Shown one piece after another: positions 32,290 through 43,608 of a stretch of 64,000 bases of DNA. The stretch is from Galeopsis tetrahit (taxonomy: Eukaryota; Streptophyta; Magnoliopsida; Lamiales; Lamiaceae): positions 55,734,063 to 55,798,062 of the forward strand of contig OY776120.1 of assembly GCA_963675135.1 (NCBI GenBank). Direction: 5' to 3'. Under the pieces are notes generated by a model. The model was not told where the DNA came from and did not search any database. It was given only the letters and a program-made list of their open reading frames with translations. The number at the start of each line of letters is the position of its first letter. Position 1 is the stretch's first letter. The position numbers were made by a program, and so were the translations under genes.

Positions 32290-32890
32290 ACGAAAATTTT
32301 CTTGTAAACAACATTTGTTGTGCGTTTGCATATTTTTCCATTCGAATCTAGGCAAAGAAATTTCATTCCATTCTTTTTTTTTTATTATAGAGGTTGTAAC
32401 ATACTATTTCTCGTGGGTAAACATGGGTTTTGAAAGGTACATACCTATCGTGGAAATGGACTGATCTTGAGTTTTATTTATTGTCGTTGCAAAATACAAT
32501 AAAATAAGAAATTGTCTCATTCGAAACTTTACAGGAACTGTATCATCCAAAACACTCAATATCATTTTCGGGATAAATACTTTACTACCAACATTTTTTC
32601 CAGAAAGAATTTGTCCTTCGATTATACTACAATGGAATATAAGTTGGATGCAACTCACTTATGTTTTCCAAACGTCCATTGCGTGTCTGCTGTATAACAT
32701 CTCTTATTTATATAGTCATATTTATATCTCCGAGAATGAGAGTAGCAACCTCAAATGTGGTTGGTAGGTTATGCATTCTACCATTAGTGGATTTTTTCTG
32801 TAGAATGCAATGGCTCTTGTCCAGATTGAAGGCGTTCTCGTGCATCTCAAAATTGTTCTGCAAATAGATTGAACCTATTGATCACTATTC
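32290..32890 (-). pseudogene. Helitron Rep/helicase remnant
   Basis: On the minus strand 32790-32650 gives TTFEVATLILGDINMT then TRNGRLENISELHPTYIPL, the Helitron_like_N domain. The frame then switches to ILSGKNVGSKVFIPKM ... RQFLILLYFATTINKTQDQS at 32600-32440, the C-terminus of the Helitron Pif1-type helicase. NVVYKKIF near 32310 is the usual end. Several kilobases (rest of Rep and helicase) are missing between the two parts and stops occur, so this is a dead internal-deletion derivative. Confidence 0.7.
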
Positions 32891-33480
32891 TTAGTTCTTC
32901 AACTATTAACGCATCCAAGTTTCTAGAATTCTCCAACTCACACGCAATGATCAAACATATTAAAAAGAAAAGTTAGAATCTAATAAAAAAAATTGTGAAA
33001 TTGAATACATTTATTTAATATTTAAGTTTGATAAAAAAATATAGGCATGCAATATAAACATGTACTAACCCGATTGCCTTAATTATGTTTGAAACTTCAT
33101 TATTTGTGTCGTAAATGTATAGTTGTGGAAATTTTGAAACACTTCTTGAAAGTGGCAATAAACTCTATATAAGGTATAGGGTCTTTCTATGGTCAGGAAG
33201 GCTTCGCCCTTCCTGATAATAGGAAACTCGTTAAATACCATTATATTATATTAATCCAATGGATGAAATTGCTTTTATATGATTGCACTTCGCAATAGTG
33301 CATTTGCTCAATGCAATGTGCAGTCGCACTGCTTTGCCCTATTAATAAATTAAATTAATAAATATATAATGACAAAAACAACCTTTTAAATTTAAATAAA
33401 TAAAGATATTTAATAATAAAATAAATGTATATCCTATTAAGCCATTATCAACTCCACCCAATTTGTAGTCAATGGAAAAA
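32891..33480. other. AT-rich spacer with one GC-rich hairpin
   Basis: No coding frame. At about 33193-33216 TCAGGAAGG and CCTTCCTGA form a perfect 9-bp stem with a six-base loop. Confidence 0.5.
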
Positions 33481-33759
33481 TAGCCCTACTGCGGCGACAC
33501 TATCACACTACCCAGTTCTCTTCTCATACGTCGGTCGCGCCCACCTCTGGCCTCCCACCGCCGCCCACGGCTAGTTGGCCACCATGTTCGTCCCCCACAT
33601 CTCAGTCGATCTATTAATACCCATTCCCCACGCCGATTAGCGATTCCCCCTCCCTCACGCCGCGTAGACGCCGATCGACTACCAGACCTCTTCGTACCCA
33701 CGATTAATTTTTTATTCAGAGTTTCTGATTTGTAAATTGTGTTCTTAGAATTTTCAACC
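33481..33759. other. GC-rich unassigned segment beyond the LINE tail
   Basis: Arg/Gly-rich open frame on the minus strand (33486-33782, 98 aa), but the composition is low-complexity and its start lies within the LINE. It could be part of a host gene or promoter region; not recognised. Confidence 0.35.
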
Positions 33760-34715
33760 TTTTTTTTTTTACACCAAGACAATCTATGGTATATAATTGC
33801 AACGACACGAAATTATGGGATGCCCGTCCACAAACACCGGAGGGTCACTCCAATAGTGAGACTCCCCGTAAAGGCGGGAGGCTCGTGCAAATTCGTGTGC
33901 CAACGCGTTGGCACCCCTTTTGACGAAAGAAAGAGAGGCGTTATTGAAAGCATTAAGAAGTGTTTTACAATAATCAATGTAATCTCCCAGCACTGCGTTT
34001 TGAGAGGAGGAGAAATTGATTGCATCGATCACTGTTTTTGCGTCTCCCTCGAATATAATGTTGTCCCAGCGTAGCGATTTGGCCCAGGACAAAGTTTCTG
34101 CCATCCCTGCTGCTTCGCCCTCTTCTCCCTCATGATTCCTTGACACATCTTTGATTCTGCTCTGATGAACAGGCCCTGATTGTCGCGTGAAACAAAACCG
34201 ACCCTGGTGTCGCATGTTTCCCCAAAGAAGGCAGCATCAATGTTAATTTTCAGCCAACCTGTGGGAGGCGGGTGCCATGCTTCGCACGGGGGATTTGAAT
34301 GCGTGGTCCCTGTCTATTGTATCTGCCGTTTCCCTTCATTTGCCGCTCTCCACTCCACCCAGTATGCAGCGGAAAGATGCACGACTTCAGCTGGGGTAGC
34401 GCAGGTGTTCGACCATAAATTATTGTTTCTTTCTTTCCATATCTGCCACAAGACCATAGCAAAATTGGCAGCGAGTGGCTTACTTGGTCTTTTCAGCATT
34501 TTGAATAGTAGTTCGTGGAAGCTAGTAGCGTCTCCTGTTTCCGACTCGATTTTCGATGTCAGTCCTGACAATTTCCAGCAGGTGTTAGCGAATTCACAAT
34601 CAACAAAGGTGTACCAGTTGTCTTCTGCGCCTGAGGCGCACATAACACACGTGTTATGCGTGATCACATGCATTCGAAAGAGGTTCGATCGGTTCGGGAA
34701 ATGCAAGGGGGAATG
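33760..34715 (-). pseudogene. LINE (L1-type) 3' part: zf-RVT, RNase H and poly(A) tail
   Basis: On the minus strand 34715-34314 is a zf-RVT domain (LFRMHVITHNTCVMCASGAE ... VDCEFANTCW). Then 34270-33784 is an RNase H domain: NIDAAFFGE with the first Asp, FEGDAKTVIDAI, and the R-x-x-N-x-x-AH-x-x-A pattern. Frames change twice. The 3' end is an A11 tail (T run 33760-33770) about 13 bp after the stop. The order and orientation make it the 3' continuation of the LINE at 54260-61435. Confidence 0.8.
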
Positions 34716-36481
34716 ATCTCTTTGACACACAAGATACAGATGATGATCGACCTAGTCAAGTCAACCCTCCTGGTGGCACTAGAACAGATGAGAATCCAAG
34801 CTCATCTAATGCAGACACACCTGTGAGGCATACATGGAGAAACAATCATCCATCAAACCTTATCTTAGGAGGAGCAAACTCAGGTGTCAAGACCAGAAGA
34901 CAACTAAATCAGAACCCCCAATCATCTATGTTCTGCTGGTGTGCTTTCTTGTCCAACATTGAACCAGCTGACATAGAAGAAGCAATGACAAATAGCAATT
35001 GGATCACTGCTATGCAAGAAGAACTAAACCAATTCGAAAGAAATGAAGTATTGGAATTGGTAGATCGTCCTGAAAACCACAATGTAGTAGGAACAAAGTG
35101 GGTATTCAAGAATAAGAAGGACGAAAATGATGTAATAACTAGAAACAAAGCAAGGCTAGTTGCAAAAGGATACTCACAATTTGAAGGAATTGACTATGAT
35201 GAAACCTTTGCTCCAGTAGCCAGATTAGAAGTCATTCGACTGTTTCTAGCTTATGCATCATATATGGGCTTCAAAGTATACCAAATGGATGTCAAGAGTG
35301 CTTTTCTGAATGGTATTATGGTAGAAGAAGTGTATGTAGAGCAGCCTCTAGGATTTGAAAAAGGAGATCAAGTATATCGTCTGAAGAAGGCTCTCTATGG
35401 TCTAAAGCAAGCACCTAGAGCTTGGTATGACACATTGTCACAATTCCTACTTGACAATGGTTACACAAAAGGCAAAGTTGACAGAACACTTTCCAGAATA
35501 CAAGAAGGGGAAGACATTCTAATGGTGCAAATATATGTAGATGACATTATATTTGGATCACCCAATCAAGATATGTGCAAGAAGTTCTCTGAACTTATGC
35601 AAGGAAAATTCGAAATGAGCATGATGGGTGAGTTGAATTACTTCCTAGGACTCCAAGACAAACAGAGTCCAGAAGGGATCTTCATCAATCAGTCCAAGTA
35701 CACCAAAAGCCTATTAGAAAGATTCAAAGCTATACAAAGCAAGAGTGCAAGAATTCCAATAATGACATCTTTCAAAATGGAACCAGATGAGTCTGGACAG
35801 GCAGTTGATCAAGCTGAATATAGAGCACTTATTGGATCTCTACTATACCTTACAGCCAGCAGACCAGACATAACATTTATTGTAGGAGTATGTGCTAGGT
35901 TTCAAGAAAACCCAAAGCAAAGTCATCTAGAAGCAGCAAGGAAGATTCTCAAGTACCTAAAAGGAACAGTCAACCTAGGACTATGGTACCCTGCTGATGA
36001 CAATCTAGATTTGAGTGGTTACTCTGACTCAGAGTATGGTGGATGCAGAATAGATAGGAAGTCCACATCTGGAACCTGTCAATTTCTAGGCAACAAGTTA
36101 ATATCATGGTTCTCAAAGAAGCAAACGTCAGTTGCAACCTCCACCACTGAGGCAGAATATATGGCAGCTGGAAGTTATTGTAGTCAGCTGCTCTGGCTAG
36201 TTCAACAACTCAAGGATTACAATGTAGAGGCAAGAGAAGTCCCTATCTATTGTGACAGCAGCAGTGCCATTGCCATCACTCAAAATCCAGTCCTCCACAC
36301 AAGGTGCAAGCATGTCGACATTCGACACCATTTTATAAGAGACCACCTTGAAAAGAAGGACATCAAGATGGAGAAAATTCACACAGATATCCAAAGAGCA
36401 GACATCTTGACTAAGCCCCTAGCTGAAGAAAGATTCAAGACCATATGCTACAGCTTAGGACTCCTAGATCCAAGCACATGA
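34716..36481 (+). CDS. Sirevirus (element A) reverse transcriptase and RNase H, 5'-truncated pol
   Basis: The 552-aa frame from 34823, open upstream to about 34712, has the hinge, then RT: QMDVKSAFLNG (motif A), LYGLKQAPRAWYD, and YVDDIIFGSPN with the catalytic Asp pair. RNase H follows: GYSDSEYGGCRIDRKSTSGT, ATSTTEAEYMA, CDSSSAIAI, HHFIRDH, ending at ADILTKPLAEERF. No internal stop. Gag, protease and integrase are missing because the element is cut at about 34715-34727 by the LINE junction. RT copies RNA into DNA and RNase H degrades the RNA strand; alone this fragment cannot transpose. Confidence 0.92.
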
Positions 36482-36692
36482 AGAGCAAAGATCAGCTGAA
36501 GACCTCAGCTGATACAATTGCAGTAGACTAGGAGGATCAGATGAGGTGAATAGACACCCTTATCTTCAGGTAAGTTTTTCCCGATGAAGACAAATAAAGC
36601 TGAGGGAAAACATAGAGTCATTTAATCATGGGGGAATCCATGATACCTTAAGAATCCTTGATAAAATACTCAACCTTTTGCATTGCATAATG

Positions 36693-36718
<26 letters not shown>
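36693..36718. repeat. (TA)13 microsatellite
   Basis: Uninterrupted TA dinucleotide run within the pol to extra-ORF spacer of element A. Confidence 0.95.
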
Positions 36719-36723
<5 letters not shown>

Positions 36724-37132
36724 GACATGAACAAAGTTAATTGGTATCCATACTTAAGCAATGTATGCCTATGTATAACAATAAACTATTCTTCATAAAA
36801 TACTTTATCACTATATATACATATAGTATACTTTTGAAATATACTTGGTTGGATTAATACACCATTGGTTGGATTAATCCTCACCGACTCAACAGTATGC
36901 ATGCACTGTACGGATTCCAAATAACTCTTGCTCAAAATTTATAATTTCTGCAATCCATAAGATACAGTCTGAATCTCTTTAAATGTGAACCCTTAGATCA
37001 GAAATTCAGACCTATCAACTCTATAGTTTTTATCATCTTTTACTCAACCACCTCATTTCTACCTCTATAAAAAGTGAAAGTTAAGGGAATACCTAAGAAC
37101 ACAAATTACTAACTATTACACTTATTTCAGGT

Positions 37133-37279
37133 ATGGAGAGAATCGAAAGAAGAGATGGCATGGACATCATCCCTCAACCAAAGTCTTGGGTGAAGGAGAT
37201 GAAGATTTGTCCTGAAGATGGAGATGATGCAGATCAGCATACTTGGCTTACCCTACATAAGTATGCCTATGAAAACTAA
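37133..37279 (+). CDS. Small 48-codon ORF of unknown function in element A spacer
   Basis: The ATG follows TTATTTCAGGT, which looks like a 3' splice site, and the peptide (MERIERRDGMDIIPQPKSWV at its start) is charged. It ends at TAA. I do not recognise it. It may be an exon-like leftover or a chance frame. Confidence 0.25.
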   Translation: MERIERRDGMDIIPQPKSWVKEMKICPEDGDDADQHTWLTLHKYAYEN

Positions 37280-38134
37280 AGGAAGGAGAGACGTTCTTGT
37301 TGAAAACTAAAGGAAAGAGAGATGCCGAAGACAAAGTAGCAAACAAGCAGAGCTTCTTCTCCAGGGGAAGTTCTACATGGAGAGCTTGTTACCAAAGGCC
37401 ACTTTGTCAAACGATATCAGGAAAACCAAGTTCCTGTCTTTCTCTTCACACTCCATTGAAGCACCTCTCAATCTTCTCCCTCCTACAAGAGGAGCGAAGA
37501 AATTCAACAAGGACACATTAGATGCTACATCCCATCTGATGATGAGGAACATCCGATGGTGAGGAGCACCTGAACCAGTGGGATATCATCTAGACTAGTC
37601 CCACTTGGTTAAAATAAGGAGCCGAAAGATCCATCAAACCAGGTTGGATCATGACAGCCGAAGGATCTATCCAACCAGGTTGGATCATTACACACAGAAG
37701 ATTTACTCATCACACTTCAATCCTCTACTCAGCTGATCAGAAGATCAACTCAGCTGACCAGAAGACTTTCAAGAAAATCAGCAGACTTTTCGAAGAAATT
37801 AGAAGACTTCACTCTGCTGATCAGATCACTTTATTTTAGAGCATAATGACTATCTTTGATCATGTAATTCATTCAAGATTTATTCCTGAATGTAATTAAG
37901 GAAATTGGCCTATATAAGGAATGAAATTCACTTATAGAAAACGGCCTTAATGATCAATTCTTGCTAAAATTTAGTCACAACGGCTAGTTTTGGTAATGAT
38001 GTCATTAGCACTCAATTACTATTTTGCCAACATATCATCAATTGACACATGGCAAGTTCAGCCGGTAAAATTAAAGGAACGAGGCGAAATCAAAGAAGGA
38101 AATCTTGGGCTCTACTCCAAACTTGAATCGAATC

Positions 38135-38180
38135 TGACCGTTGGATTGTTCATCTCTCAAGTTTTACTGGGGTATATATA
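38135..38180 (+). promoter_or_regulatory. Candidate internal promoter of the element A extra ORF: MSA site and TATA box
   Basis: TGACCGTTGGA (38135-38145) is the reverse complement of TCCAACGGTCA, a perfect MSA match. TATATATA (38173-38180) lies 116 bp before the ATG at 38296. The sequence between is a C/T-rich leader like a plant 5' UTR. Confidence 0.55.
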
Positions 38181-38295
38181 CAAACCCTTAAACCTCTTCC
38201 AAACCCCTTTCGCTCACAATACTCAATTGCTCTCAAATCACCCTCGTCCTGAATATTCTTTCTAAGCATTCCTACTCTAAATCTCAACATCCAGA

Positions 38296-41200
38296 ATGGG
38301 GATCATCAAAATTTACGACGAGAAGACCAAGAGCACCGGCACTCTAGATACACAAAAGTGGTCTAAGGAAGGAAAAGTTTTCACTGAGAATGCTCTGTTT
38401 TTCAAGGGCAAGCATACACCTGCGAACAAGGAGATCCTTCTTCGCAGCATCAATCTCAATCTTCGTGATTTTCTAGAAGCAGCACCAACAAATGTTTATG
38501 AAAAAGATGTGCTGACCTTCTACGCAAATGCAGTGATGATGGATTCTCATGTTGAAAGTGTCATGGGTCGACACAGAGTTGAGATCTCAAGAGAGATCCT
38601 CCAGGAGTTATTCGGCCTATCAAGAGGAGAGATAGACATCTCTACCTACATTATGGGAAGAGAAAAAGAGTATATGGAGATATTTACTGGTGGAAGAGTC
38701 AATGCTGAGAATGCCTCTGGACTTAAGAAATCACAACTTGACCCCAAGTTCCAAACCTTGATGGACATTGCAGGCAAGATGTTGCTTGGTAACACTTTTA
38801 GCCATGATGCTGTTACTACTTTAAAGGTTAGAGTTATGGTTGCAATCTGGGATCAGATTGATGGAGATTGGCAAGGGCTATTCTTGAATAGGATTGCTCT
38901 TGAGGCCAAGAAGGTTACATTTGACCTCCAATCAAGAGAATGGAAGGTGACATCAACTGTCAGCTTTGTCAACAAGATGAGTGTTATCCTTCCAGAAGTA
39001 CTCCTAAAGAAGTACAAGATGGGTCCTCATAAGACATTCCACACCTCCAAGTATTACTTGAGAAAGGAGGCCCTTGCTGAGGCAGCAAGGTTGAAGGAGG
39101 AAAAGAAGAAGAGATTGGCGGAAGCATCCTCTAAGGATGTTGTTGAGGAGGCAAAAGAGTCTATTCATGACTCTGCCGAAGAAGAAGAGGAGCCCTCCAA
39201 AGAAAAGGCTCAAAAGAAGGTTGCTGAAGACGATGATGATGATACTCAGACCTTAGCACAACGTAGAATCCTGATCAGATCTGGGCTCATCTCCCCATCT
39301 GATTCAGATGCCACTCCAACTGCCTCTCCTTTGAAAAAGACAGGTACTTCTAATCCCCCTCTCACTATCTCACCTTCTAAATTGTCAAAGGGTCAGAAGA
39401 GAAAGAAGAACAATTCCTCTTTCACCAAAAAGACAAAGAAATCCAGGCTCCCTACTCCCATGAGCATAGCCCCTATTGCATCATTCAACCCTACTGACGA
39501 TTCCAACCCATCTGAACCTTCAAACACTGATACCCAAATCCATGCTGATACTCACACAGTAGTGGAACAAGCCCAGCCTCAAATAACTCTTGAGTCACAC
39601 CTGCCTACCCCTACTGATACTCAAACAACAGATGACCAAGATCATCAAACCCAACCATCTACTGATCTTCAAGTAGAACAGAAACCAGACCAGCAGACTC
39701 AAAACCCTGCTGACACTCAACCTACTGAAGATCAATCTCTCTCTCATCCTGAGAATATCACTTCCCAAATCCCTGCTGATACTCACACAGCAGAGGAAAA
39801 TGTCCCTTCCACTCAATCCCCTATCCTCACTATCCCATCTGCACCAGAAGACTTGGCACCAGCAGACCTGGATCAAGCAGGCCCTTCTCAACCTCAGTAT
39901 AGCATGGTGCACTATCCTATGTGCACAAGGGAGAAGATAATGAGGATGAAGATAGCCAACCTGCTCAAGTCTACTATTCCTGGTATTGATGTGGAATCAG
40001 TTCGGTTTGAACAAGTACTGAGAGTCTGTACTTGGATTGAGCTCCGAAGAGATGATGTGGATGACCTCATTGAAGTCATGGAGGGAATGGGAGGAAATGC
40101 TAACTTCCTCGACTGGGAAATGGAGCAAAAAGAGGTTGCTCAAGTCAGTTCATTCACTGAGCTGTTGCCCACAGACTCTCTGACCAAGGTATGCCAAAGG
40201 ATTCTAGGAATCCCTACAAATGAGAATGAAGCAAAGGAAAGAGAAGTGGTGTCTGTTCCCTCTCACTTCTTTCCTAAGCATGAGCTTGATCACTTCATCT
40301 ATCAACCTCATCAAAGGAACGGTCAATTATTTGCTCGTCTGGTTGATGTTACAACCAACTTTCTTCAAGAAGGTTATCTCACTGTAGAAGAAAAGGGGAT
40401 GACCCCAGTTGTCTACAATCCGCCTACCATTCCTATACTTCCCCAGGAAGCTCAAGGTACTGCCTCACCCTCTACTTCATCTATTGATATTCGAGTAGAT
40501 GTGTGTGCTCAGGTCAAGGAAGCAATCGACACACACTTCGACAAAGGGCTAGGCATGCAGCTGGCCAAATTTGTAGAAAAGGCCATTCATGAGAAGAAGA
40601 CTCGTCTCACCGAACAAATCCTTGACATAGATGACAAGTTCGGTGAGGCACTCCATAATCAGCTAGAGAAGTATCTCAACTTAGAAATGAAGAAATCAGC
40701 GGACAGGTCCAAGAAGTTTACTGATCTCTATACAAATGAGATTAACCGCTTAGAGAGCTCCTACAAACACAGACTAGATGATGCTGAAGCAAGAGCCACT
40801 GAAGGTCAAACCCTTCTTAAGTCAGCTGCAGCGGAGAATGAGTAACTGAAGACTCAGCTGAAGGAGACAGCAGCCAAATTGGAAGCACTTACGGCTAAGC
40901 TTGAAGCTGCCCCCTCCTCCAACTCTCATGCTCAGATCCTAGAGCACAGCATCACTCATCTGACCCATATTGGCAAAGTTAATGCTATGGTCCTACAGCA
41001 GACTCTGAAAGTAGAAATTTTGAATGCCATGAAGCCTTTTGCGGCTGCACTTGCTAAAGCCAAAAAGGTGGAAGATGTATTGATAAAGGCTCTAGAGAAG
41101 GCTACTGCACAGCAAGCTGTAATGGTAGTATCTCAAGATGAGCTGAATGAAACCTTGGGTGGTTTAAAAAGCAAAATCAAGAGCAGGCAAGGCAAAGGCA

Positions 41201-41931
41201 AGGAAATTGCTCAAGAAGACACTCAAGCTCCTACTGCCAAGAGTCTACAGATCACTGCCTCTGTAGAACAAGTTCCTGAGAAGAGGATGACAAGGAAAAG
41301 AAAGGTAGATGAGCAAGCAGATGAGCAAGCTCAGCCAAGCAAGAAGTCAGCTCCAGTAGAGCCTACTGCAGAAGAGAAAGAGGCTTTAGAGCTGAAGAAA
41401 AGAAAAGTGCTTGAAGCTCAAGAGCTTAAGCAAAAGAAGCTAAAAGATGCGAAGGCAGTCAAAGCCAAATTTGAAAGAAAAATAGCCAGACTCAGGAAAG
41501 TTCTCAAGGACAAAGCAAAAGAAGAAAATGTCCTGGTGTTTGATAGCAATTATGTGGATTATTTAGCCCTTCAAGATGAGCTACCAAGGTGGTATCCCCT
41601 GAAGAAGAAGTGGCAAATTCAACACCACATAGTAAGAAAATTTGGCCCTCTCCCAACCTATGAAGATGAATTCTTCCAGTTCAATCATTTCATGAACATT
41701 GAAGATCAAGAGTTCTAGAAAGAAGTAGTCAAGACAGCCAAAGAACTTGACAACTGCAGAATCTTAACTCCTGAAGAACCTAAATGGGATCCTCCAACTC
41801 TGGGCTCCGGAAGGACAGACTGGATTGAAGCCAAAAGGATTCGGGAGAAGATCTACGAAGAGGAGAATGTTACAGACCTGCAGCACATGGAAGAAGTTCG
41901 AGCTCGTCTGTACCTTGCTTTCCGCATCTGA
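38296..41931 (+). pseudogene. Extra (env-position) ORF of Sirevirus element A, with two nonsense codons
   Basis: The ATG at 38296 opens a frame of 1212 codons that stays in register to TGA 41929-41931. It is broken only by TAA at 40843-40845 and TAG at 41716-41718. The N-terminal 250 residues are globular and distantly resemble the element B counterpart. Residues 250-550 are low-complexity Pro/Thr/Gln/Asp repeats. The region after 700 is Lys/Glu-rich with coiled-coil character, ending in a Trp-rich block. There is no signal peptide or membrane segment, so the positional name env-like does not imply an envelope. Function unknown. Confidence 0.8.
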
Positions 41932-42155
41932 AGATCAGAAGACCTGATGAAGACTACTTTCAAAGTTTTAAAGAAACTATCACTTGTAATCTGTAAAAGC
42001 TCTATATATAATCAAGTTTTAGTTCTCTTTGCTTTCAAGACAAACTCTCATTGTCTTCATCAGATACTTCAGTTTTATGAAGTTTATAAAATCTTATCTT
42101 ATTTATTAAGAGCATTTATCAAGTATAGTTTTGGCTTCATCAAAAAGGGGGAAAT
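41932..42155 (+). other. 3' untranslated region and polypurine tract of element A
   Basis: Non-coding, with the polypurine tract AAAAAGGGGGAAA at 42142-42154 immediately before the LTR. Colinear with 27063-27286. Confidence 0.85.
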
Positions 42156-43608
42156 TGTTGGGATGTAAATTCACCCTAAGCCCCACTTGATGTTAGAATA
42201 GTTTTGATGGCCAAAACACTTAGAGTTTATAAATGTAATAGGATCAGCTGACTTTGTATAGAACAGCTTAGACTAGTCTTGTGTAATCAATTATATGTAT
42301 ATCAGCTGATTAGCACAGTCCCGGCTTACATGCACTCCCTCAAAATGAGAAGAGTAGAAGACATGAAGACTAGAAAATCTTTGAAGGCCATATAAGTTAA
42401 GGTGCTTGTATACCTACTTATCTGATGGAGTCCAAGCTGAAGATGGCCATAATACAACACAAGTATTTAACAGATCAGAAGAGTTCTACTCGACTGATAT
42501 CAGAAGACAGAAGCACAAGGCCAGACGAGTAGTCAGAAGATCAGTAGTACAGATGAGAAGACTAAGTGCTCGTCTAGGACTCGGCTGATTCCAAAGTCAT
42601 CTTGCAATTCGAATGAAAACTTACCTTACTTAGAAGATTGACATGATCCCAGGATTGGAGCAATCAAGCAACTGGAATCAAGCCAATATGGAATGATTTC
42701 CCCAACGGCTAGTCAACTCCAACGGCTAGTTGCAAGCAATTACCATTATAAATACAAGAGGATGAGAAATCACAAGCACGAGATCACAACAAGATAATTC
42801 AACAAGCTAAGTAAGCAATCAAGTTAAAAGCCATACTGTTTTAAGAGTTCTCCAAGAGCCAGAATCCATAAGAATATCCCTAGCTCTTAAGTGATTTCTA
42901 TCCAACCTAAGAACCTGAATCATATTCATACTTGTAAATCCTTTAATTTAGGCATAGTGGTTAAGCATATTATAAGCTTGAACCATTAGTTGGAAACATT
43001 CAAAAACCCCAAACCCCCACCGAAAGGTTAAAGTTTTTGAACCCCTGCAAAGTGCAAGTGCTTACAATCACTTGTGGAGACCGTAGTAGTTAGGACTGCT
43101 CAGATCTCAAAGTCCTACCCTTGGGACTATAAAGGACAAGCCCTTGTAATTTTTGGTAAATTAAAGGGATTAAACATCACGTTAGGGCGTGAGAGTGGAC
43201 GTAGGATCGTATATCCGAACCACTATAAACCTGGTGTTATTTATCTTTCTGCACTTTACATTATTGTCATTTTTATACATCTTATATAGTGCATACTGTG
43301 ATTTAAACCATTTTCAAATCAAGGCCATAACTTTCAAAACCAGCATCAGCTGAGTATTTTCCTTAAGTAAACAACTTGGCATTTTCAAAAGAAACAAAAA
43401 GAACGAGTCTAAACAAGGCCTACCATAATTCCGCATATAATCTCTTCAATCAGTTCACTATAGTCATCTGGACCAGCAGACTTGTAGTCCAGCTGACATA
43501 GAGATCAGAAGAGGTTCCTAACTCTACTCTCTTGAAAAAGTTTTTAAAGTCTATTCACCCCTTCCCTCTAGACTTTAATCCCATTCACTACTCGTTCAGG
43601 GACCAACA
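42156..43608 (+). repeat. 3' LTR of Sirevirus element A
   Basis: 1453 bp, from TGTTGGGATG to GGGACCAACA. The MSA sites at 42701-42711 and 42718-42728 and TATAAATA at 42747-42754 repeat the arrangement at 27841. It is followed directly by the truncated family-B LTR, showing that A inserted into B. The 71-aa frame at 43074-43289 inside it recurs in the other copies and is not a gene. Confidence 0.92.

Larger units (their letters stand above)
36482..38134 (+). other. Spacer between pol and extra ORF in element A
   Basis: It contains a (TA)13 microsatellite at 36693-36718, a 48-codon frame at 37133-37279, and short frames at 37297-37839 that look like chance. Several stretches (GATCAGAAGAC-type) recur as imperfect repeats. 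No domain is recognised. Confidence 0.5.

Noticed and set aside
34722..34726. TGACA as a proven target duplication for the A/B composite
   Set aside because: Five bases can match by chance, and about 0.6 kb of LINE sequence appears missing at this junction, so a clean insertion border is not expected on the left.
38296..41931. Calling the extra ORF a true envelope gene
   Set aside because: No signal peptide, hydrophobic fusion segment or membrane anchor is visible; only the position after pol supports the name.
43074..43289. Conserved small ORF repeated at 62435-62638
   Set aside because: Lies inside family-A LTRs; it recurs because the LTR recurs, with no sign of coding constraint.
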